A DNA stretch of 64,000 bases from contig NZ_LUAW01000067.1 in the NCBI RefSeq assembly GCF_001605895.1, positions 22,931 to 86,930 of the forward strand, given 5' to 3'. Position 1 is the first letter of the stretch. Every line of letters starts with the position of its first letter. Of the stretch, positions 36,299 to 48,662 are shown piece after piece. The notes beneath the pieces are model-generated. The model was not told the DNA's origin. It saw nothing but the letters and a program-made list of their open reading frames with translations, and made no database searches. This DNA comes from Acinetobacter pragensis (GTDB lineage: Bacteria; Pseudomonadota; Gammaproteobacteria; Pseudomonadales; Moraxellaceae). The position numbers and the translations under genes are program-made.

Positions 36299-39121
36299 AT
36301 GCAAGAAGTTGCTGACGCACTGCGTCTTGACACTGAACTTTCCGCTGACAGTGCAGCGTATATTGAAGAACTTTACGAGCAGTATTTGACAGCTCCAGAC
36401 TCAGTAGAAGCTGACTGGCGCGAATACTTCGATAAATTCCCTAAAGGCGATCAGCCGCACAGCAATGTACGTGAGCAATTCCTATTATTAGGACGTAATT
36501 CAAGCCGTGTTCAGCCTGTAGTTCAAAGTGCAGTAAGTTCTGAGCATGAGCGCCGTCAAATTGGCGTATTGCAACTTATTGCTGCTTACCGTAACCGCGG
36601 TCATCAAAAAGCAAAACTTGATCCTTTAGGTCTGGCTAAACGTGAAATCGTGCCTGATCTAGATCTTGCAGCGCATGGATTGACTCAATCTGATTTAGAT
36701 ACTCCATTCAATACCGGCAACTTGGCAATTGGTAAAGCTGAAGCTACGCTGGGTGAAATGGTTCAAGCCATGGAAGCGACTTACTGCGCTTCAATTGGCG
36801 CTGAATACATGCACATTGTGGATACCAAAGAAAAACGCTGGATTCAGCAGCGTTTGGAAAGTGCACGCGGCCAATTCGGCTTTAATGCAGATCAAAAGAA
36901 ACACCTGCTGGAACGCTTGACGGCTGCTGAAGGTCTGGAAAAATACCTCGGCAATAAATTTGTCGGTGCGAAGCGCTTTGGTGTGGAAGGCGGTGAATCT
37001 TTCATTCCAATGGTGAATGAGCTGATTCAGCGTGCAGGTTCTGTAGGCTGTAAAGAAGTTGTAATCGGCATGCCTCACCGTGGCCGTTTAAACCTTCTTG
37101 TCAACATCATGGGTAAAAACCCAGCTGACCTTTTTGGCGAATTTGAAGGTAAAACTTTAGCGAAAAAAGGTTCTGGCGATGTTAAGTATCACCAAGGTTT
37201 CTCTTCAAACGTAATGACTCCAGGCGGCGAAGTTCACTTGGCATTGGCGTTTAACCCATCGCATTTGGAAATTGTTGGGCCGGTTGTTGAAGGTTCAGTC
37301 CGCGCGCGCCAAGTACGCCGTAAAGACATTGGCGGTGATGATGTATTGCCGGTGATCGTTCACGGTGATGCCGCATTTGCAGGCCAAGGCGTAAACCAAG
37401 AAACTTTCCAGATGTCGCAAACACGCGGTTACACAGTGGGCGGTACCGTTCACATTGTGGTTAACAACCAAGTGGGCTTCACAACGTCTGATCCGCGTGA
37501 TGCGCGTTCTACAGAATATTGTACTGATATCGCAAAAATGATTCAGGCGCCGATTTTCCATGTGAATGGCGATGATCCTGAATCTGTAATGTTTGTTGCT
37601 CAGCTGGCGCATGATTTCCGTCATACTTTCCGTAAAGATGTCGTGATTGACATGTTCTGCTACCGCCGCCGCGGTCACAACGAAGCGGACGAGCCGGCAG
37701 CGACTCAGCCGATGATGTACCAAATTATCAATAAAAAAGCGACAACGCGTACGCTTTATGCTGATCAGCTGGTACAGCAAAGTGTGTTGGACCGCGCTTC
37801 TGCTGATGCGATGGTTGAACAGTACCGTTCAGACCTTGAAGCAGGCAAACATGTTGCGAATGCTTTAGTTCTAGAGCCGAACACTAAAATGTTTGTGGAC
37901 TGGACACCTTACTTAGGCCATGAATATACCGACGATTGGGATACGACTTTCCCAATCGAACGCTTAAAAGAACTTGGCGCAAAAATGCGTGAGCTTCCAG
38001 AAGGCTTCGTGATGCAGCGTCAAGTTGCGAAAGTGATTGATGACCGCCTGAAAATGCAGACTGGCGAAATGCCGCTGAACTGGGGCGCAGCTGAAACTTT
38101 AGCGTATGCAACAGTTTTGGATGAAGGCTACTTATTCCGTTTAACTGGTGAAGACGTTGGCCGCGGAACATTCTCGCACCGCCATGCAAAATTGCATAAC
38201 CAAGTAGATGGTTCGACTTACATCCCATTATGCAACTTGAAAGAAAACCAGCCGCGTACAGCTATTTATGATTCTTTATTGTCTGAAATGGCAGTATTGG
38301 CATTTGAATACGGTTATTCAACGACTTTACCGAAAAGCTTGATCATTTGGGAAGCGCAATTCGGTGACTTCGCAAACTGCGCACAAGTGGTTATCGATCA
38401 GTTTATTTCATCGGGTGAAACGAAGTGGGAGCGTGTTTGCGGTCTTACATTATTGCTTCCGCACGGCTTTGAAGGTCAGGGCCCAGAGCACTCATCTTCA
38501 CGTTTAGAACGTTTCTTACAGCTGTGCGCTGAAGACAACATGCAAGTGATTACACCGACTACGCCTGCGCAGATTTTCCATGCGATGCGCCGTCAAGCGA
38601 TCCGTCCAATCCGTAAGCCAATGATTGTGACTTCACCGAAGTCATTGCTTCGTCACAAACTTGCAACGTCTACTTTAGAAGAGCTTGCAACTGGAACATT
38701 CCAGACTGTGATTGATGAAGTCGACAGCATCAGCAAATCAGACGTAACGCGTCTTGTGCTTTGCGGCGGTAAAGTTTATTACGACTTGCTTGAAAAACGC
38801 CGTGAAAAAGAATTGAACAACACTGCAATCGTTCGTATTGAACAGTTGTATCCATACCCAGAACAGCGTATTGCAGAAGTGCTTGCTTCTTATCCAAACG
38901 TAACAGAAGTAGTTTGGACTCAAGAAGAACCGAAAAACCAAGGTGCTTGGTTGTTCATTGCGCCTCGTTTATATGACGACGTAATGAAAGCTGGTAAACA
39001 AGTGCGTATCAGTTATGCTGGCCGTGAAGCATCTGCTGCACCGGCTTGCGGTTCACCATATTTGCATGCAAAACAACAAGCTCAGCTCGTAAATGACGCT
39101 TTAGCGATCGTAGCTGAATAA
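36299..39121 (+). CDS. sucA: 2-oxoglutarate dehydrogenase E1 component
   Basis: This thiamine-diphosphate enzyme of about 940 residues decarboxylates 2-oxoglutarate and transfers the succinyl group to SucB. The N-terminal recruiting region [20 protein letters not shown] is typical. The core includes [20 protein letters not shown], the histidine-rich [16 protein letters not shown] and the ThDP/Mg segment [18 protein letters not shown] favour the ATG at 36299 (MQEVADAL), because AGGAA lies about 12 nt upstream. The ATG at 36287 almost touches that site. It is the first gene of sucAB-lpd. Confidence 0.95.
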   Translation: MQEVADALRLDTELSADSAAYIEELYEQYLTAPDSVEADWREYFDKFPKGDQPHSNVREQFLLLGRNSSRVQPVVQSAVSSEHERRQIGVLQLIAAYRNRGHQKAKLDPLGLAKREIVPDLDLAAHGLTQSDLDTPFNTGNLAIGKAEATLGEMVQAMEATYCASIGAEYMHIVDTKEKRWIQQRLESARGQFGFNADQKKHLLERLTAAEGLEKYLGNKFVGAKRFGVEGGESFIPMVNELIQRAGSVGCKEVVIGMPHRGRLNLLVNIMGKNPADLFGEFEGKTLAKKGSGDVKYHQGFSSNVMTPGGEVHLALAFNPSHLEIVGPVVEGSVRARQVRRKDIGGDDVLPVIVHGDAAFAGQGVNQETFQMSQTRGYTVGGTVHIVVNNQVGFTTSDPRDARSTEYCTDIAKMIQAPIFHVNGDDPESVMFVAQLAHDFRHTFRKDVVIDMFCYRRRGHNEADEPAATQPMMYQIINKKATTRTLYADQLVQQSVLDRASADAMVEQYRSDLEAGKHVANALVLEPNTKMFVDWTPYLGHEYTDDWDTTFPIERLKELGAKMRELPEGFVMQRQVAKVIDDRLKMQTGEMPLNWGAAETLAYATVLDEGYLFRLTGEDVGRGTFSHRHAKLHNQVDGSTYIPLCNLKENQPRTAIYDSLLSEMAVLAFEYGYSTTLPKSLIIWEAQFGDFANCAQVVIDQFISSGETKWERVCGLTLLLPHGFEGQGPEHSSSRLERFLQLCAEDNMQVITPTTPAQIFHAMRRQAIRPIRKPMIVTSPKSLLRHKLATSTLEELATGTFQTVIDEVDSISKSDVTRLVLCGGKVYYDLLEKRREKELNNTAIVRIEQLYPYPEQRIAEVLASYPNVTEVVWTQEEPKNQGAWLFIAPRLYDDVMKAGKQVRISYAGREASAAPACGSPYLHAKQQAQLVNDALAIVAE

Positions 39122-39137
39122 CAGGAGATTCTTAGTA

Positions 39138-40355
39138 ATGGCAACCGAAATTAAAGCACCGGTATTCCCAGAGTCAGTTGCTGACGGAACAATCGCAACT
39201 TGGCACAAACAGCCTGGTGAAGCAGTATCGCGTGATGAAGTCATTTGCGATATTGAAACAGATAAAGTTGTTTTAGAAGTTGTTGCTCCTGCTGACGGTA
39301 CAATTGCATCTATCATTAAAAATGAAGGCGACACAGTGCTTTCTGCTGAAGTGATTGCACAGTTTGAAGAAGGCGCGCTTTCTGGCGCTGCTGAAACTCA
39401 AGCAGTTCAATCTGAAGCGAAAGTAGAACAAGCTGCTGCGAAAACAGAAGCAGGCAACGCGCCTGTAGTTGAACGCGCTCAGCCTGTATCTGACCAAGCG
39501 CCTGCTGTGCGTAAAGCATTGACTGAAACTGGTATCAATGCTGCTGACGTAGCAGGTTCTGGCCGCGGTGGCCGCATCACGAAAGAAGATGTTGCTAATC
39601 ATCAAGCTAAGCCTGCTGCTCCAGCAGCTGCGCCTCTAAGTGTTGCAGTTGGTGAGCGTGTTGAAAAACGCGTTCCAATGACTCGCCTTCGTAAACGTGT
39701 AGCTGAACGCCTTCTTGCGGCAACTCAAGAAACAGCAATGCTGACTACGTTCAACGAAGTGAACATGAAGCCAATCATGGAAATGCGTGCTCAGTACAAA
39801 GATGCTTTTGAAAAGCGTCACGGTGCACGTCTTGGCTTTATGTCATTCTTTGTTAAAGCTGCAACTGAAGCGCTTAAGCGTTACCCAGCTGTAAACGCGT
39901 CTATTGACGGCGACGATATCGTTTACCACGGTTTCTATGACATCGGTGTAGCAGTGTCTTCTGAACGCGGTTTAGTGGTTCCTGTTCTTCGTGATACAGA
40001 CCGCATGAACTATGCTGAAGTTGAAAACGGCATTCGTGCATACGCTGGCAAAGCGCGTGACGGTAAATTAGGTATTGAAGACATGACTGGCGGTACTTTC
40101 ACTATTACAAATGGTGGTACTTTCGGTTCATTGCTTTCTACTCCAATTTTAAACACGCCGCAAACTGCGATTCTTGGCATGCATAAAATCCAAGAGCGCC
40201 CAATGGCTGTAAATGGTCAAGTAGAAATTCTTCCAATGATGTACTTAGCGCTTTCTTATGATCACCGTTTAATCGATGGTAAAGAAGCTGTAGGTTTCCT
40301 TGTAACAATCAAAGAATTGTTAGAAGAGCCAGCTAAACTCATCCTTGATCTTTAA
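39138..40355 (+). CDS. sucB: Dihydrolipoamide succinyltransferase (E2)
   Basis: The 405 residues are an N-terminal lipoyl domain with the modified Lys in ETDKVVLEV, an Ala/Pro-rich linker, a peripheral subunit-binding domain ([20 protein letters not shown] then GRITKEDV) and a C-terminal acyltransferase core. The catalytic His and Asp lie in [15 protein letters not shown]. It transfers succinyl from the lipoyl arm to CoA. CAGGAG precedes the start, 16 bp after sucA. A hairpin separates it from lpd. Confidence 0.96.
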   Translation: MATEIKAPVFPESVADGTIATWHKQPGEAVSRDEVICDIETDKVVLEVVAPADGTIASIIKNEGDTVLSAEVIAQFEEGALSGAAETQAVQSEAKVEQAAAKTEAGNAPVVERAQPVSDQAPAVRKALTETGINAADVAGSGRGGRITKEDVANHQAKPAAPAAAPLSVAVGERVEKRVPMTRLRKRVAERLLAATQETAMLTTFNEVNMKPIMEMRAQYKDAFEKRHGARLGFMSFFVKAATEALKRYPAVNASIDGDDIVYHGFYDIGVAVSSERGLVVPVLRDTDRMNYAEVENGIRAYAGKARDGKLGIEDMTGGTFTITNGGTFGSLLSTPILNTPQTAILGMHKIQERPMAVNGQVEILPMMYLALSYDHRLIDGKEAVGFLVTIKELLEEPAKLILDL

Positions 40356-40372
40356 TACTTCAGAATAAAACC

Positions 40373-41849
<1,477 letters not shown>

Positions 41850-41853
41850 GATG

Positions 41854-41883
41854 AAAAAAAGAGCGGCTTAGGCCGCTCTTTTT
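41854..41883 (+). terminator. sucAB-lpd terminator
   Basis: AAAAAGAGCGGC (41856-41867) pairs perfectly with GCCGCTCTTTTT (41872-41883) around TTAG, 6 bp after the lpd stop codon. Confidence 0.88.
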
Positions 41884-41949
41884 GTATTTGGTGGTTGTTT
41901 TTATTTGAACAATCATCTAAAAATAAAGATAAGAAAGTTTTAAAAATGA

Positions 41950-41981
41950 TCAGTGCTGATGAGGGATGTCAGATGCTGATG
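41950..41981 (+). promoter_or_regulatory. Repeated stem element in the sucC leader
   Basis: TCAGTGCTGATG (41950-41961) and TCAGATGCTGATG (41969-41981) are imperfect direct repeats. Each can fold into a small hairpin (ATCAG/CTGAT and TCAG/CTGA). They lie 38-69 nt before sucC. They may be part of a structured leader or a regulator-binding pair. Function is inferred from position. Confidence 0.4.
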
Positions 41982-42018
41982 GGTAATAACAAAGCGAAAA
42001 AACAGTAAAAGGTACACA

Positions 42019-43185
42019 ATGAATTTACACGAGTATCAAGCGAAAGCGTTATTAAAAAAATATGGGATGCCGGTACAAGAAGGCATTTTAGCAACCAATG
42101 CAGAGGAAACGGTAAAAGCATTTGAGCAGCTGGGCGGTAAATTCGCCGTTCTAAAAGCGCAGGTGCATGCAGGAGGCCGCGGTAAGGCTGGCGGCGTAAA
42201 AGTCGTTAAAACTGCACAGGAAGCTGCCGATTATGCCAACAGCATTATTGGCACACGCTTGGTGACCTATCAAACAGATGCAAATGGCCAGCCTGTTAAC
42301 AGTATTTTAGTGGCTGAAGATGTTTATCCTGTAGAGCGCGAGTTGTATTTGGGCGCAGTTGTTGACCGTTCCAGCCGCCGTGTGACCTTCATGGCTTCTA
42401 CAGAGGGCGGTGTAGAAATTGAAAAAGTCGCCGAAGAAACCCCTGAAAAAATTATTAAGGTTGAGGTAGATCCTTTAGTCGGTTTACAGCCTTTTCAAGC
42501 GCGGGAAGTCGGTTTTGCGTTAAATTTGAAAAATGAGCAGATTAACCAATTTGTTAAAATCATGACAGCGGCCTATCAAGCCTTTATTGAGAATGATTTT
42601 GCGCTATTTGAAATCAACCCGCTGTCTGTACGCGAAAATGGTGAAATTTTGTGTGTAGACGCAAAAGTGGGTATCGATTCGAATGCGCTGTACAGGTTGC
42701 CTGAAATATCGGCTATGCGCGATAAATCGCAAGAAAATGAGCGTGAGCTGAAGGCTTCTGAGTTTGATCTGAACTACGTGGCGCTGGAAGGCAATATCGG
42801 GTGTATGGTGAATGGCGCAGGCCTTGCCATGGCAACCATGGATATCATTAAGTTATACGGCGGCCAGCCGGCAAACTTCCTGGATGTAGGCGGCGGCGCA
42901 ACCAAAGAGCGCGTAATTGAAGCGTTTAAAATTATTTTATCTGATGCTTCTGTGAAAGGTGTATTGATTAACATCTTTGGCGGCATTGTACGCTGTGACA
43001 TGATTGCTGAAGCAATTATTGCTGCGGTTCAAGAAGTGAATGTGACTGTACCCGTTGTGGTTCGTTTAGAAGGCAATAATGCTGAACTGGGTGCAAAACT
43101 GCTTGATGAATCAGGTTTAACTTTAATTTCTGCGAACGGCTTAGCCGATGCGGCAGAAAAAATTGTTGCTGCAGTAAAAGCTTAA
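42019..43185 (+). CDS. sucC: Succinyl-CoA synthetase beta subunit
   Basis: These are 388 residues with an N-terminal ATP-grasp fold ([20 protein letters not shown], then [18 protein letters not shown]) and a C-terminal CoA-ligase region with [16 protein letters not shown]. With SucD it converts succinyl-CoA to succinate with substrate-level phosphorylation of ADP or GDP. It is followed by sucD at 12 bp. A separate leader after the lpd terminator suggests its own promoter. Confidence 0.97.
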   Translation: MNLHEYQAKALLKKYGMPVQEGILATNAEETVKAFEQLGGKFAVLKAQVHAGGRGKAGGVKVVKTAQEAADYANSIIGTRLVTYQTDANGQPVNSILVAEDVYPVERELYLGAVVDRSSRRVTFMASTEGGVEIEKVAEETPEKIIKVEVDPLVGLQPFQAREVGFALNLKNEQINQFVKIMTAAYQAFIENDFALFEINPLSVRENGEILCVDAKVGIDSNALYRLPEISAMRDKSQENERELKASEFDLNYVALEGNIGCMVNGAGLAMATMDIIKLYGGQPANFLDVGGGATKERVIEAFKIILSDASVKGVLINIFGGIVRCDMIAEAIIAAVQEVNVTVPVVVRLEGNNAELGAKLLDESGLTLISANGLADAAEKIVAAVKA

Positions 43186-43197
43186 GGAGTATCAATC

Positions 43198-44088
43198 ATG
43201 AGCGTATTAGTAAATAAAGACACAAAAGTATTGGTACAAGGCTTTACAGGCAAAAACGGCACATTTCACTCTGAACAGTCGATAGCTTACGGTACAAAAG
43301 TGGTGGGCGGGGTAACACCGGGCAAAGGCGGTCAAACGCATTTGAATCTGCCTGTGTTTAATACCATGAAAGAAGCGGTAAAAGAAACCGGTGCAAATGC
43401 GACTTCAATTTATGTGCCTGCTCCTTTTGTTTTAGATTCGATTATTGAGTCTATTGATTCGGGCATTGAGCTGATTGTTGTGATTACAGAAGGCGTGCCG
43501 ACACTGGACATGCTCAAAGCCAAACGCTATTTAGAAACTTATGGCAATAATGCGCGGATTATCGGGCCAAACTGTCCGGGTATTATCACACCGGGTGAAT
43601 GTAAAATCGGCATTATGCCGGGACATATTCATCAGGCAGGTAAAATCGGCATTATTTCGCGTTCAGGCACGCTGACCTATGAGGCGGTCGCCCAAACCAC
43701 AAAACTTGGATTAGGCCAGTCAACCTGTATTGGCATTGGCGGTGACCCAATTCCAGGGATGAACCAAATCGATTGCTTGAAGCTGTTCCAAGAAGACCCT
43801 CAAACCGAAGCGATCATCATGATCGGTGAGATTGGCGGTACTGCAGAAGAAGAGGCGGCCGAATATATTCAAGCGCATGTGACTAAACCTGTGGTTGGCT
43901 ATATTGCTGGCGTAACTGCGCCGAAAGGCAAGCGCATGGGGCATGCCGGCGCTATTATTTCAGGCGGGAAAGGCACTGCAGAGGAAAAATTCGCTGCATT
44001 TGAAAAAGCGGGTATGGCTTATACCCGCAGTCCTGCAGAATTAGGATCGACTATGCTGCAAGTGCTGAAGGATAAAAACCTGGCTTAA
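43198..44088 (+). CDS. sucD: Succinyl-CoA synthetase alpha subunit
   Basis: These 296 residues bind CoA in an N-terminal Rossmann domain ([18 protein letters not shown] and [18 protein letters not shown]). The phosphorylated catalytic His is in [20 protein letters not shown]. The phosphate loop lies in [16 protein letters not shown]. Co-transcribed with sucC, with AAGGAG before the start. Confidence 0.97.
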   Translation: MSVLVNKDTKVLVQGFTGKNGTFHSEQSIAYGTKVVGGVTPGKGGQTHLNLPVFNTMKEAVKETGANATSIYVPAPFVLDSIIESIDSGIELIVVITEGVPTLDMLKAKRYLETYGNNARIIGPNCPGIITPGECKIGIMPGHIHQAGKIGIISRSGTLTYEAVAQTTKLGLGQSTCIGIGGDPIPGMNQIDCLKLFQEDPQTEAIIMIGEIGGTAEEEAAEYIQAHVTKPVVGYIAGVTAPKGKRMGHAGAIISGGKGTAEEKFAAFEKAGMAYTRSPAELGSTMLQVLKDKNLA

Positions 44089-44121
44089 GTGTTCTTAGCT
44101 GAATAAGTTAATAATGGCATG

Positions 44122-44150
44122 AAAAAGCTCCTATTATGGGGGCTTTTTTT
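44122..44150 (+). terminator. sucCD terminator
   Basis: AAAAAGCTCC (44122-44131) pairs with GGGGGCTTTTT, with one G-T pair, around TATTAT, and is followed by a T7 run. Confidence 0.8.
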
Positions 44151-44337
44151 ATGTATAAAATAAATATGAAATATATAAAGTTAAAGGCATCAGACTTGGA
44201 TTGAGCATTCATTCTGATGGTTAAGTTACATAAAAAGAGAAAATTAATCAAAAAATAATCAAACCAATGAATTATAATGCGAACCAAGTCACATTATGTG
44301 GCGGTTTATAAATATTACTTCATTAATGTGAATAATC

Positions 44338-46794
44338 ATGCTCAATAAGACATATTTATGCCAATTTTGCTTTTTATCTATTTTTACGGGTCTTCCAATA
44401 TTAGGGCTTGCTGCTGATTCGATTGATCAGCAGCGGGAAAAAAGTGTGGCCGATATCCGCGCCGGCAACACTGATCAAGGCTTTCGTCAGTTAAAAACAC
44501 TATTAAGGCTGTATCCAAACAATCAAAAACTCATTGCAGACTATATTGTGCTGCGTTATGCAAATGCGAAATTTTCAACAGATGACATCATCTATTTAAG
44601 CCAAATTGTGCCTGCTGATTTTCCTGATTACGGTAAAGTCAGCGCGGTTAAAGGGCTGCGTGATCTTAAACAATATTATCTGGCGCTGCTATGGACAGAA
44701 AATTTTTATCTCGCTGATCATTCTGAACAATGGAAAATCTGGCAAGGTGTATTGCTGGCCGAGTCGGGACAGCACACGTTAGCGAGAAAAAAGCTTGCGG
44801 GGCTGGATTTACAGACTTTCAGTGCAGACTACTTATCGCAGCTGGCATATGCCTACCGCTTGTTGGAAATGCCTGCAGATTCATTGCAGGCCGCTCAGCT
44901 GGCGCTGGATAAGAAAGTGACTCTAGATACTCAAGAGCAGTATGTGCTGGCGTTAATTCAAAACAGTGATTTTGCTAAAGCGGAACAATATCTTCAGGCA
45001 AACGGCATGAATGTTTCACGCCCGGCACTGCAGCATCTGTTAAAAATGAATGAATTTTCACAGCGGATTCAGCAGGGCATTCAGTCGTCAAAAAATGCAT
45101 TTGATATGAAGCGCGGAGCTGAGGCTTTTGCATCTCTGGATGCCGTGATTGCGGATATGCAGGCTTATGAAGTGAATTTGCCAGCAGATTCAGCCAGCCA
45201 GCGGAAATTCTATTATGAATATATATTTGCGCTGAATGCACGAAATTCGTCTCGGCAGGCTATTGCTCAAGCAGGAAAAATACAATTAAACGCAATGGAA
45301 CTGCCTGCGTATGTCAGGCATGCCTTAGCGGAGAGCCATTTAAGAAACCGTCAGCCGCAACAGGCGGAACAGCTGTATAAAAGTCTGTTTGCCGAGAAAA
45401 ATTATGCGGACTATAACGTTTATGCAGGACTGTATTACAGTTTAATTGAGCAGGAAAAATTTAAAGAAGCTGATCAGCTGGTTGATGTGATGGATCAGCA
45501 GCTACCGACCTTTGTGTACAGCAATGCCAAAGGGGTAGATAAAGCGCCGCATAGTGACCGTGCGGAATTTATTGCGCTGAAAGGGCTGAATTATGCGTAC
45601 CGCAATGAGCACCATAAAGCTGAAAAATATTTCAATGCGCTGACGGAAAAGGCGCCGGGCAATATCGGTTACCAGAATAATTTGGCGCTGGTGCAGCGCT
45701 GGCGTGAAAAGCCTGAACAGTCACAGCAAACCTTAAATCAGCTGAACAGCTTGGAGCCTGTGAATCAGGCAACGCAAGTTAACCGCATGCAAAACTTTCA
45801 AGCCTTAAATCAAATACAGGCATGGCGCGCGATGAATGAGTATTTGCTCAAGAATTTAAGTGACGATACCGGTGTTCGGCAAAGTAAAAAAGAACTGGAT
45901 GACCGTGATTGGGCGACCATTCAGCATCAAAGCGCATTTTCAAAAAGCGACTCTGATAATGATGCTTTGCTGGGACGTTTAAAAGGTTCACGGGAACAAG
46001 AAAACTGGACACGCGTTAATAGTCCTTGGTTTTACGAAAATTACCGCCTGTTTGCAGACCACAGCAACCGCTGGGCCAAGTATGAGTCTGGAAAATTAAA
46101 GGATCAGCGTATTGGGCTAGGTGCGGAATGGTCGTCTGACCGTAAAGCGGCTTCAGCTTTGCTGTCGCAGAGTACTGACGGTGACCGTTTTGGCGTGCAG
46201 CTGAACTGGGCGCAGTGGCTGAATGATCATTGGAACTATGCACTGGGCTATGACAGCCAGGCGGATATTCCATTGCAGTCACTGGCCCAAGGCCATGAAG
46301 GCCAGTCATATCAATTGGGATTGAACTGGCAGCAGAATGAATCACGCAAAGCTGGCGCTGCTTTTCAGCTCACGGATATTGATGACGGCAACAGCCGTCA
46401 GGAACTTTCTGCCTATTTTAAACAGCAGCTGCAGCAGTCGCCGCATCATATTACTGCGGCCATACTTCGCGGCTATTATGGTCAAAATGATCGGGTAGAT
46501 GTACCGTATTTTAACCCTGAAAACAGCTATAGCGCAGAATTGACCTTAGAGCATGACTGGATGACATGGCGCAATTATGACCGGCATTTCAGCCAGCATT
46601 TCGCAGCAACAATAGGCACATTCGGGCAAAAGGGATATTCAGATAAGCCAATTTACAATGTGTACTATCAGCATGATTGGCGATTGTCTCGCACCTGGAA
46701 ATTGAATTATGGCATAGGCTGGGGCTCTCATCCGTATGACGGTGAGGACGAAAACAGAAGCTATGCGACGGTTGGATTTGAGGGGCGTTTCTAA
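44338..46794 (+). CDS. pgaA: PNAG export outer-membrane porin PgaA
   Basis: The 818 residues comprise a signal peptide (FCFLSIFTGLPILGLAA), a long helical region with tetratricopeptide-like repeats (about 40-500) and a C-terminal beta barrel (about 510-818) with alternating aromatic strands ending in ATVGFEGRF. PgaA exports partially deacetylated poly-beta-1,6-N-acetylglucosamine across the outer membrane. The size matches E. coli PgaA. The stop codon overlaps the pgaB start by one base, so pgaABCD is one operon. No strong ribosome binding site precedes the ATG. Confidence 0.93.
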   Translation: MLNKTYLCQFCFLSIFTGLPILGLAADSIDQQREKSVADIRAGNTDQGFRQLKTLLRLYPNNQKLIADYIVLRYANAKFSTDDIIYLSQIVPADFPDYGKVSAVKGLRDLKQYYLALLWTENFYLADHSEQWKIWQGVLLAESGQHTLARKKLAGLDLQTFSADYLSQLAYAYRLLEMPADSLQAAQLALDKKVTLDTQEQYVLALIQNSDFAKAEQYLQANGMNVSRPALQHLLKMNEFSQRIQQGIQSSKNAFDMKRGAEAFASLDAVIADMQAYEVNLPADSASQRKFYYEYIFALNARNSSRQAIAQAGKIQLNAMELPAYVRHALAESHLRNRQPQQAEQLYKSLFAEKNYADYNVYAGLYYSLIEQEKFKEADQLVDVMDQQLPTFVYSNAKGVDKAPHSDRAEFIALKGLNYAYRNEHHKAEKYFNALTEKAPGNIGYQNNLALVQRWREKPEQSQQTLNQLNSLEPVNQATQVNRMQNFQALNQIQAWRAMNEYLLKNLSDDTGVRQSKKELDDRDWATIQHQSAFSKSDSDNDALLGRLKGSREQENWTRVNSPWFYENYRLFADHSNRWAKYESGKLKDQRIGLGAEWSSDRKAASALLSQSTDGDRFGVQLNWAQWLNDHWNYALGYDSQADIPLQSLAQGHEGQSYQLGLNWQQNESRKAGAAFQLTDIDDGNSRQELSAYFKQQLQQSPHHITAAILRGYYGQNDRVDVPYFNPENSYSAELTLEHDWMTWRNYDRHFSQHFAATIGTFGQKGYSDKPIYNVYYQHDWRLSRTWKLNYGIGWGSHPYDGEDENRSYATVGFEGRF

Positions 46795-48662
46795 TGAAAA
46801 ATAAAATGAAATTAAAACTATTCAAGCAAAGCTTGGCTTTGGGGCTGTTGTTGCCGCTCAGTTCATTCTGCCTGAATGCTGCGGATATCCATGCACAAGA
46901 TGCAGGTGCGGCCTTATCAGTGAATGAGGACGAACTGCGCCAGAATCAGTTTGTGACTTTAACTTTTCATGATGTTCGCGATGATGTGGCTAAACGCGGC
47001 GACCGCGATGTGTATGCCATCAGCACTCAAAATTTAGGGCAGTTTTTTGCTTGGATAAAACGGGAAGGCTGGCAGCCTATACGTTTGAATGATGTTATGC
47101 AGGCCAGACTGAAGCAGCAGAAGCTGCCAGAAAAAGCCCTTATGCTGACTTTTGATGATGGCGCGCTCAGCAGCCACAGCAAGGTTTTCCCGTTGCTGAA
47201 AGAATACAATTATCCCGCCGTATTTGCGATTCCGACCAGCTGGATCAACGGCAATACCAAAGATGCTTTTGAGGCGTATGGTGCTGGCAATCTGATGACT
47301 TGGGATCAGATGCGGGAGATGCAGAAGTCAGGACTGGCGGAGTTTGTTTCACACTCAGATAATATGCACCGCGGCATTTTGGCCAATCCTCAGCAGAATA
47401 TGGAGCCGGCTGCGATTACCCGTCAGTATTTTGCAGCCGAAAAACGCTATGAAAACGATACTGAGTTTGAGCAGCGCATTGTGGCGGATTTGAAAAAATC
47501 AAAACAGGAACTCGACCGCCAACTAGGCATTAACAGTTTGGCTATATTTTGGCCTTATGGTGCGGTAACGCCTGAAATTGAAGGATATGCCCGTCAAGCC
47601 GGGTTACCAATGTCGTTCAGTCTGGGCAATGTGGTCAGTTTGGCAGATTCGGCGCATACCTATCAGCGCGCGCTGATTATGGATAATCCGATGCCGGAGC
47701 AAATTCATCAAAATATGGATGATTTTATCAATGAAGCCCGAGCGCCGTATAAGCAGCGTAAAAGCTTTTTAGGTTTTAATTTGGCGCAGCTGCAAAGTCA
47801 AAGCACTGCAGAGTTTGATCAAAAACTGGGACAGCTGCTGGATCAAGTCAGTGCATTGAAGAGTAATACGTTGCTGCTTCAAACAGCGATTGACCATGAC
47901 GGTGATGGAAAAATTGATGCACTATTTTTCCCTAATTCAAAATTGCCGATGCAGCAGGATTTGCTGAACCGCACAGTTTGGCAAGCCAGAACCCGAATTT
48001 CGAACCGAGTTTACGCCGAATTGCCCATCAACCTGGAATTGCAGCAGGGTATTAATCTTGCAGACCTGACAGCAGATTTAATGAAGAACAACAGTTCATT
48101 GGAAGGTCTAGTTTTGGATGCAGGCCATGCATTGGACTGTGCGGTCAGCCAAACGCAGTGGTCTGAAGCCTGCATGCAGCAAGTGAAGCGGATTATCGCT
48201 ATTAAAGAACGCAGCAAGGCGCAGGCGCATCATTATTCAAATATCAGCAATGACAATCAGACAGCGCTAAAACTGAATTTGAAAGGCGATGATTTAAGCG
48301 GTTTGCAGCCCTTGGTCAAGCAAGCGCTGAGCACATCCGATTTTTTATATCTGAGTATGAACCCCGTACAGCAGCCTGAAACATTTAAGGCGTTTGTGAA
48401 AGCTGTTCATATGCTGGATGCCGAACAAAAACAGCGCCTGATTGTCAGTCTGGACCTGAATCCGAATATGAGCAGCAAGGACTGGAAGCGCTATCAAAAG
48501 AATTATCAAACGCTTCGATCGGCGTCTATTCAAAAAATTGGCATCAATAATTATCAATTAAATGATGGCGAGCGCGTTCAGTGCAATCTTTATCAGAATC
48601 TCAGCTTAAATGGAAGTCCGCTGACTTACCGTGATCCGTATCTGCAGGGAGGCGCTAAATAA
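46794..48662 (+). CDS. pgaB: PgaB: PNAG deacetylase with degenerate C-terminal domain
   Basis: These are 622 residues. After a signal-like N-terminus, the polysaccharide deacetylase domain is intact: metal and catalytic residues in TFDDG (Asp121, Asp122) and SHSDNMH (His187, His192). The C-terminal half (about 330-622) corresponds to the glycoside-hydrolase domain of PgaB but is eroded. The conserved segment DGDGKIDALFFPNSKLPM remains. The catalytic acidic motif, seen as YHDDITLSDFED in the neighbouring lipoprotein, appears here as VLDAGHALDC. The lipobox is also poor (SSFC), unlike the lipidated E. coli protein. The deacetylase function is sound; hydrolase activity is probably lost. Confidence 0.9.
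   Translation: MKNKMKLKLFKQSLALGLLLPLSSFCLNAADIHAQDAGAALSVNEDELRQNQFVTLTFHDVRDDVAKRGDRDVYAISTQNLGQFFAWIKREGWQPIRLNDVMQARLKQQKLPEKALMLTFDDGALSSHSKVFPLLKEYNYPAVFAIPTSWINGNTKDAFEAYGAGNLMTWDQMREMQKSGLAEFVSHSDNMHRGILANPQQNMEPAAITRQYFAAEKRYENDTEFEQRIVADLKKSKQELDRQLGINSLAIFWPYGAVTPEIEGYARQAGLPMSFSLGNVVSLADSAHTYQRALIMDNPMPEQIHQNMDDFINEARAPYKQRKSFLGFNLAQLQSQSTAEFDQKLGQLLDQVSALKSNTLLLQTAIDHDGDGKIDALFFPNSKLPMQQDLLNRTVWQARTRISNRVYAELPINLELQQGINLADLTADLMKNNSSLEGLVLDAGHALDCAVSQTQWSEACMQQVKRIIAIKERSKAQAHHYSNISNDNQTALKLNLKGDDLSGLQPLVKQALSTSDFLYLSMNPVQQPETFKAFVKAVHMLDAEQKQRLIVSLDLNPNMSSKDWKRYQKNYQTLRSASIQKIGINNYQLNDGERVQCNLYQNLSLNGSPLTYRDPYLQGGAK

Noticed and set aside
44090..44337. Possible extra gene between sucD and pgaA
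   Set aside because: Only the sucCD terminator and AT-rich leader are visible; no frame with a ribosome binding site.
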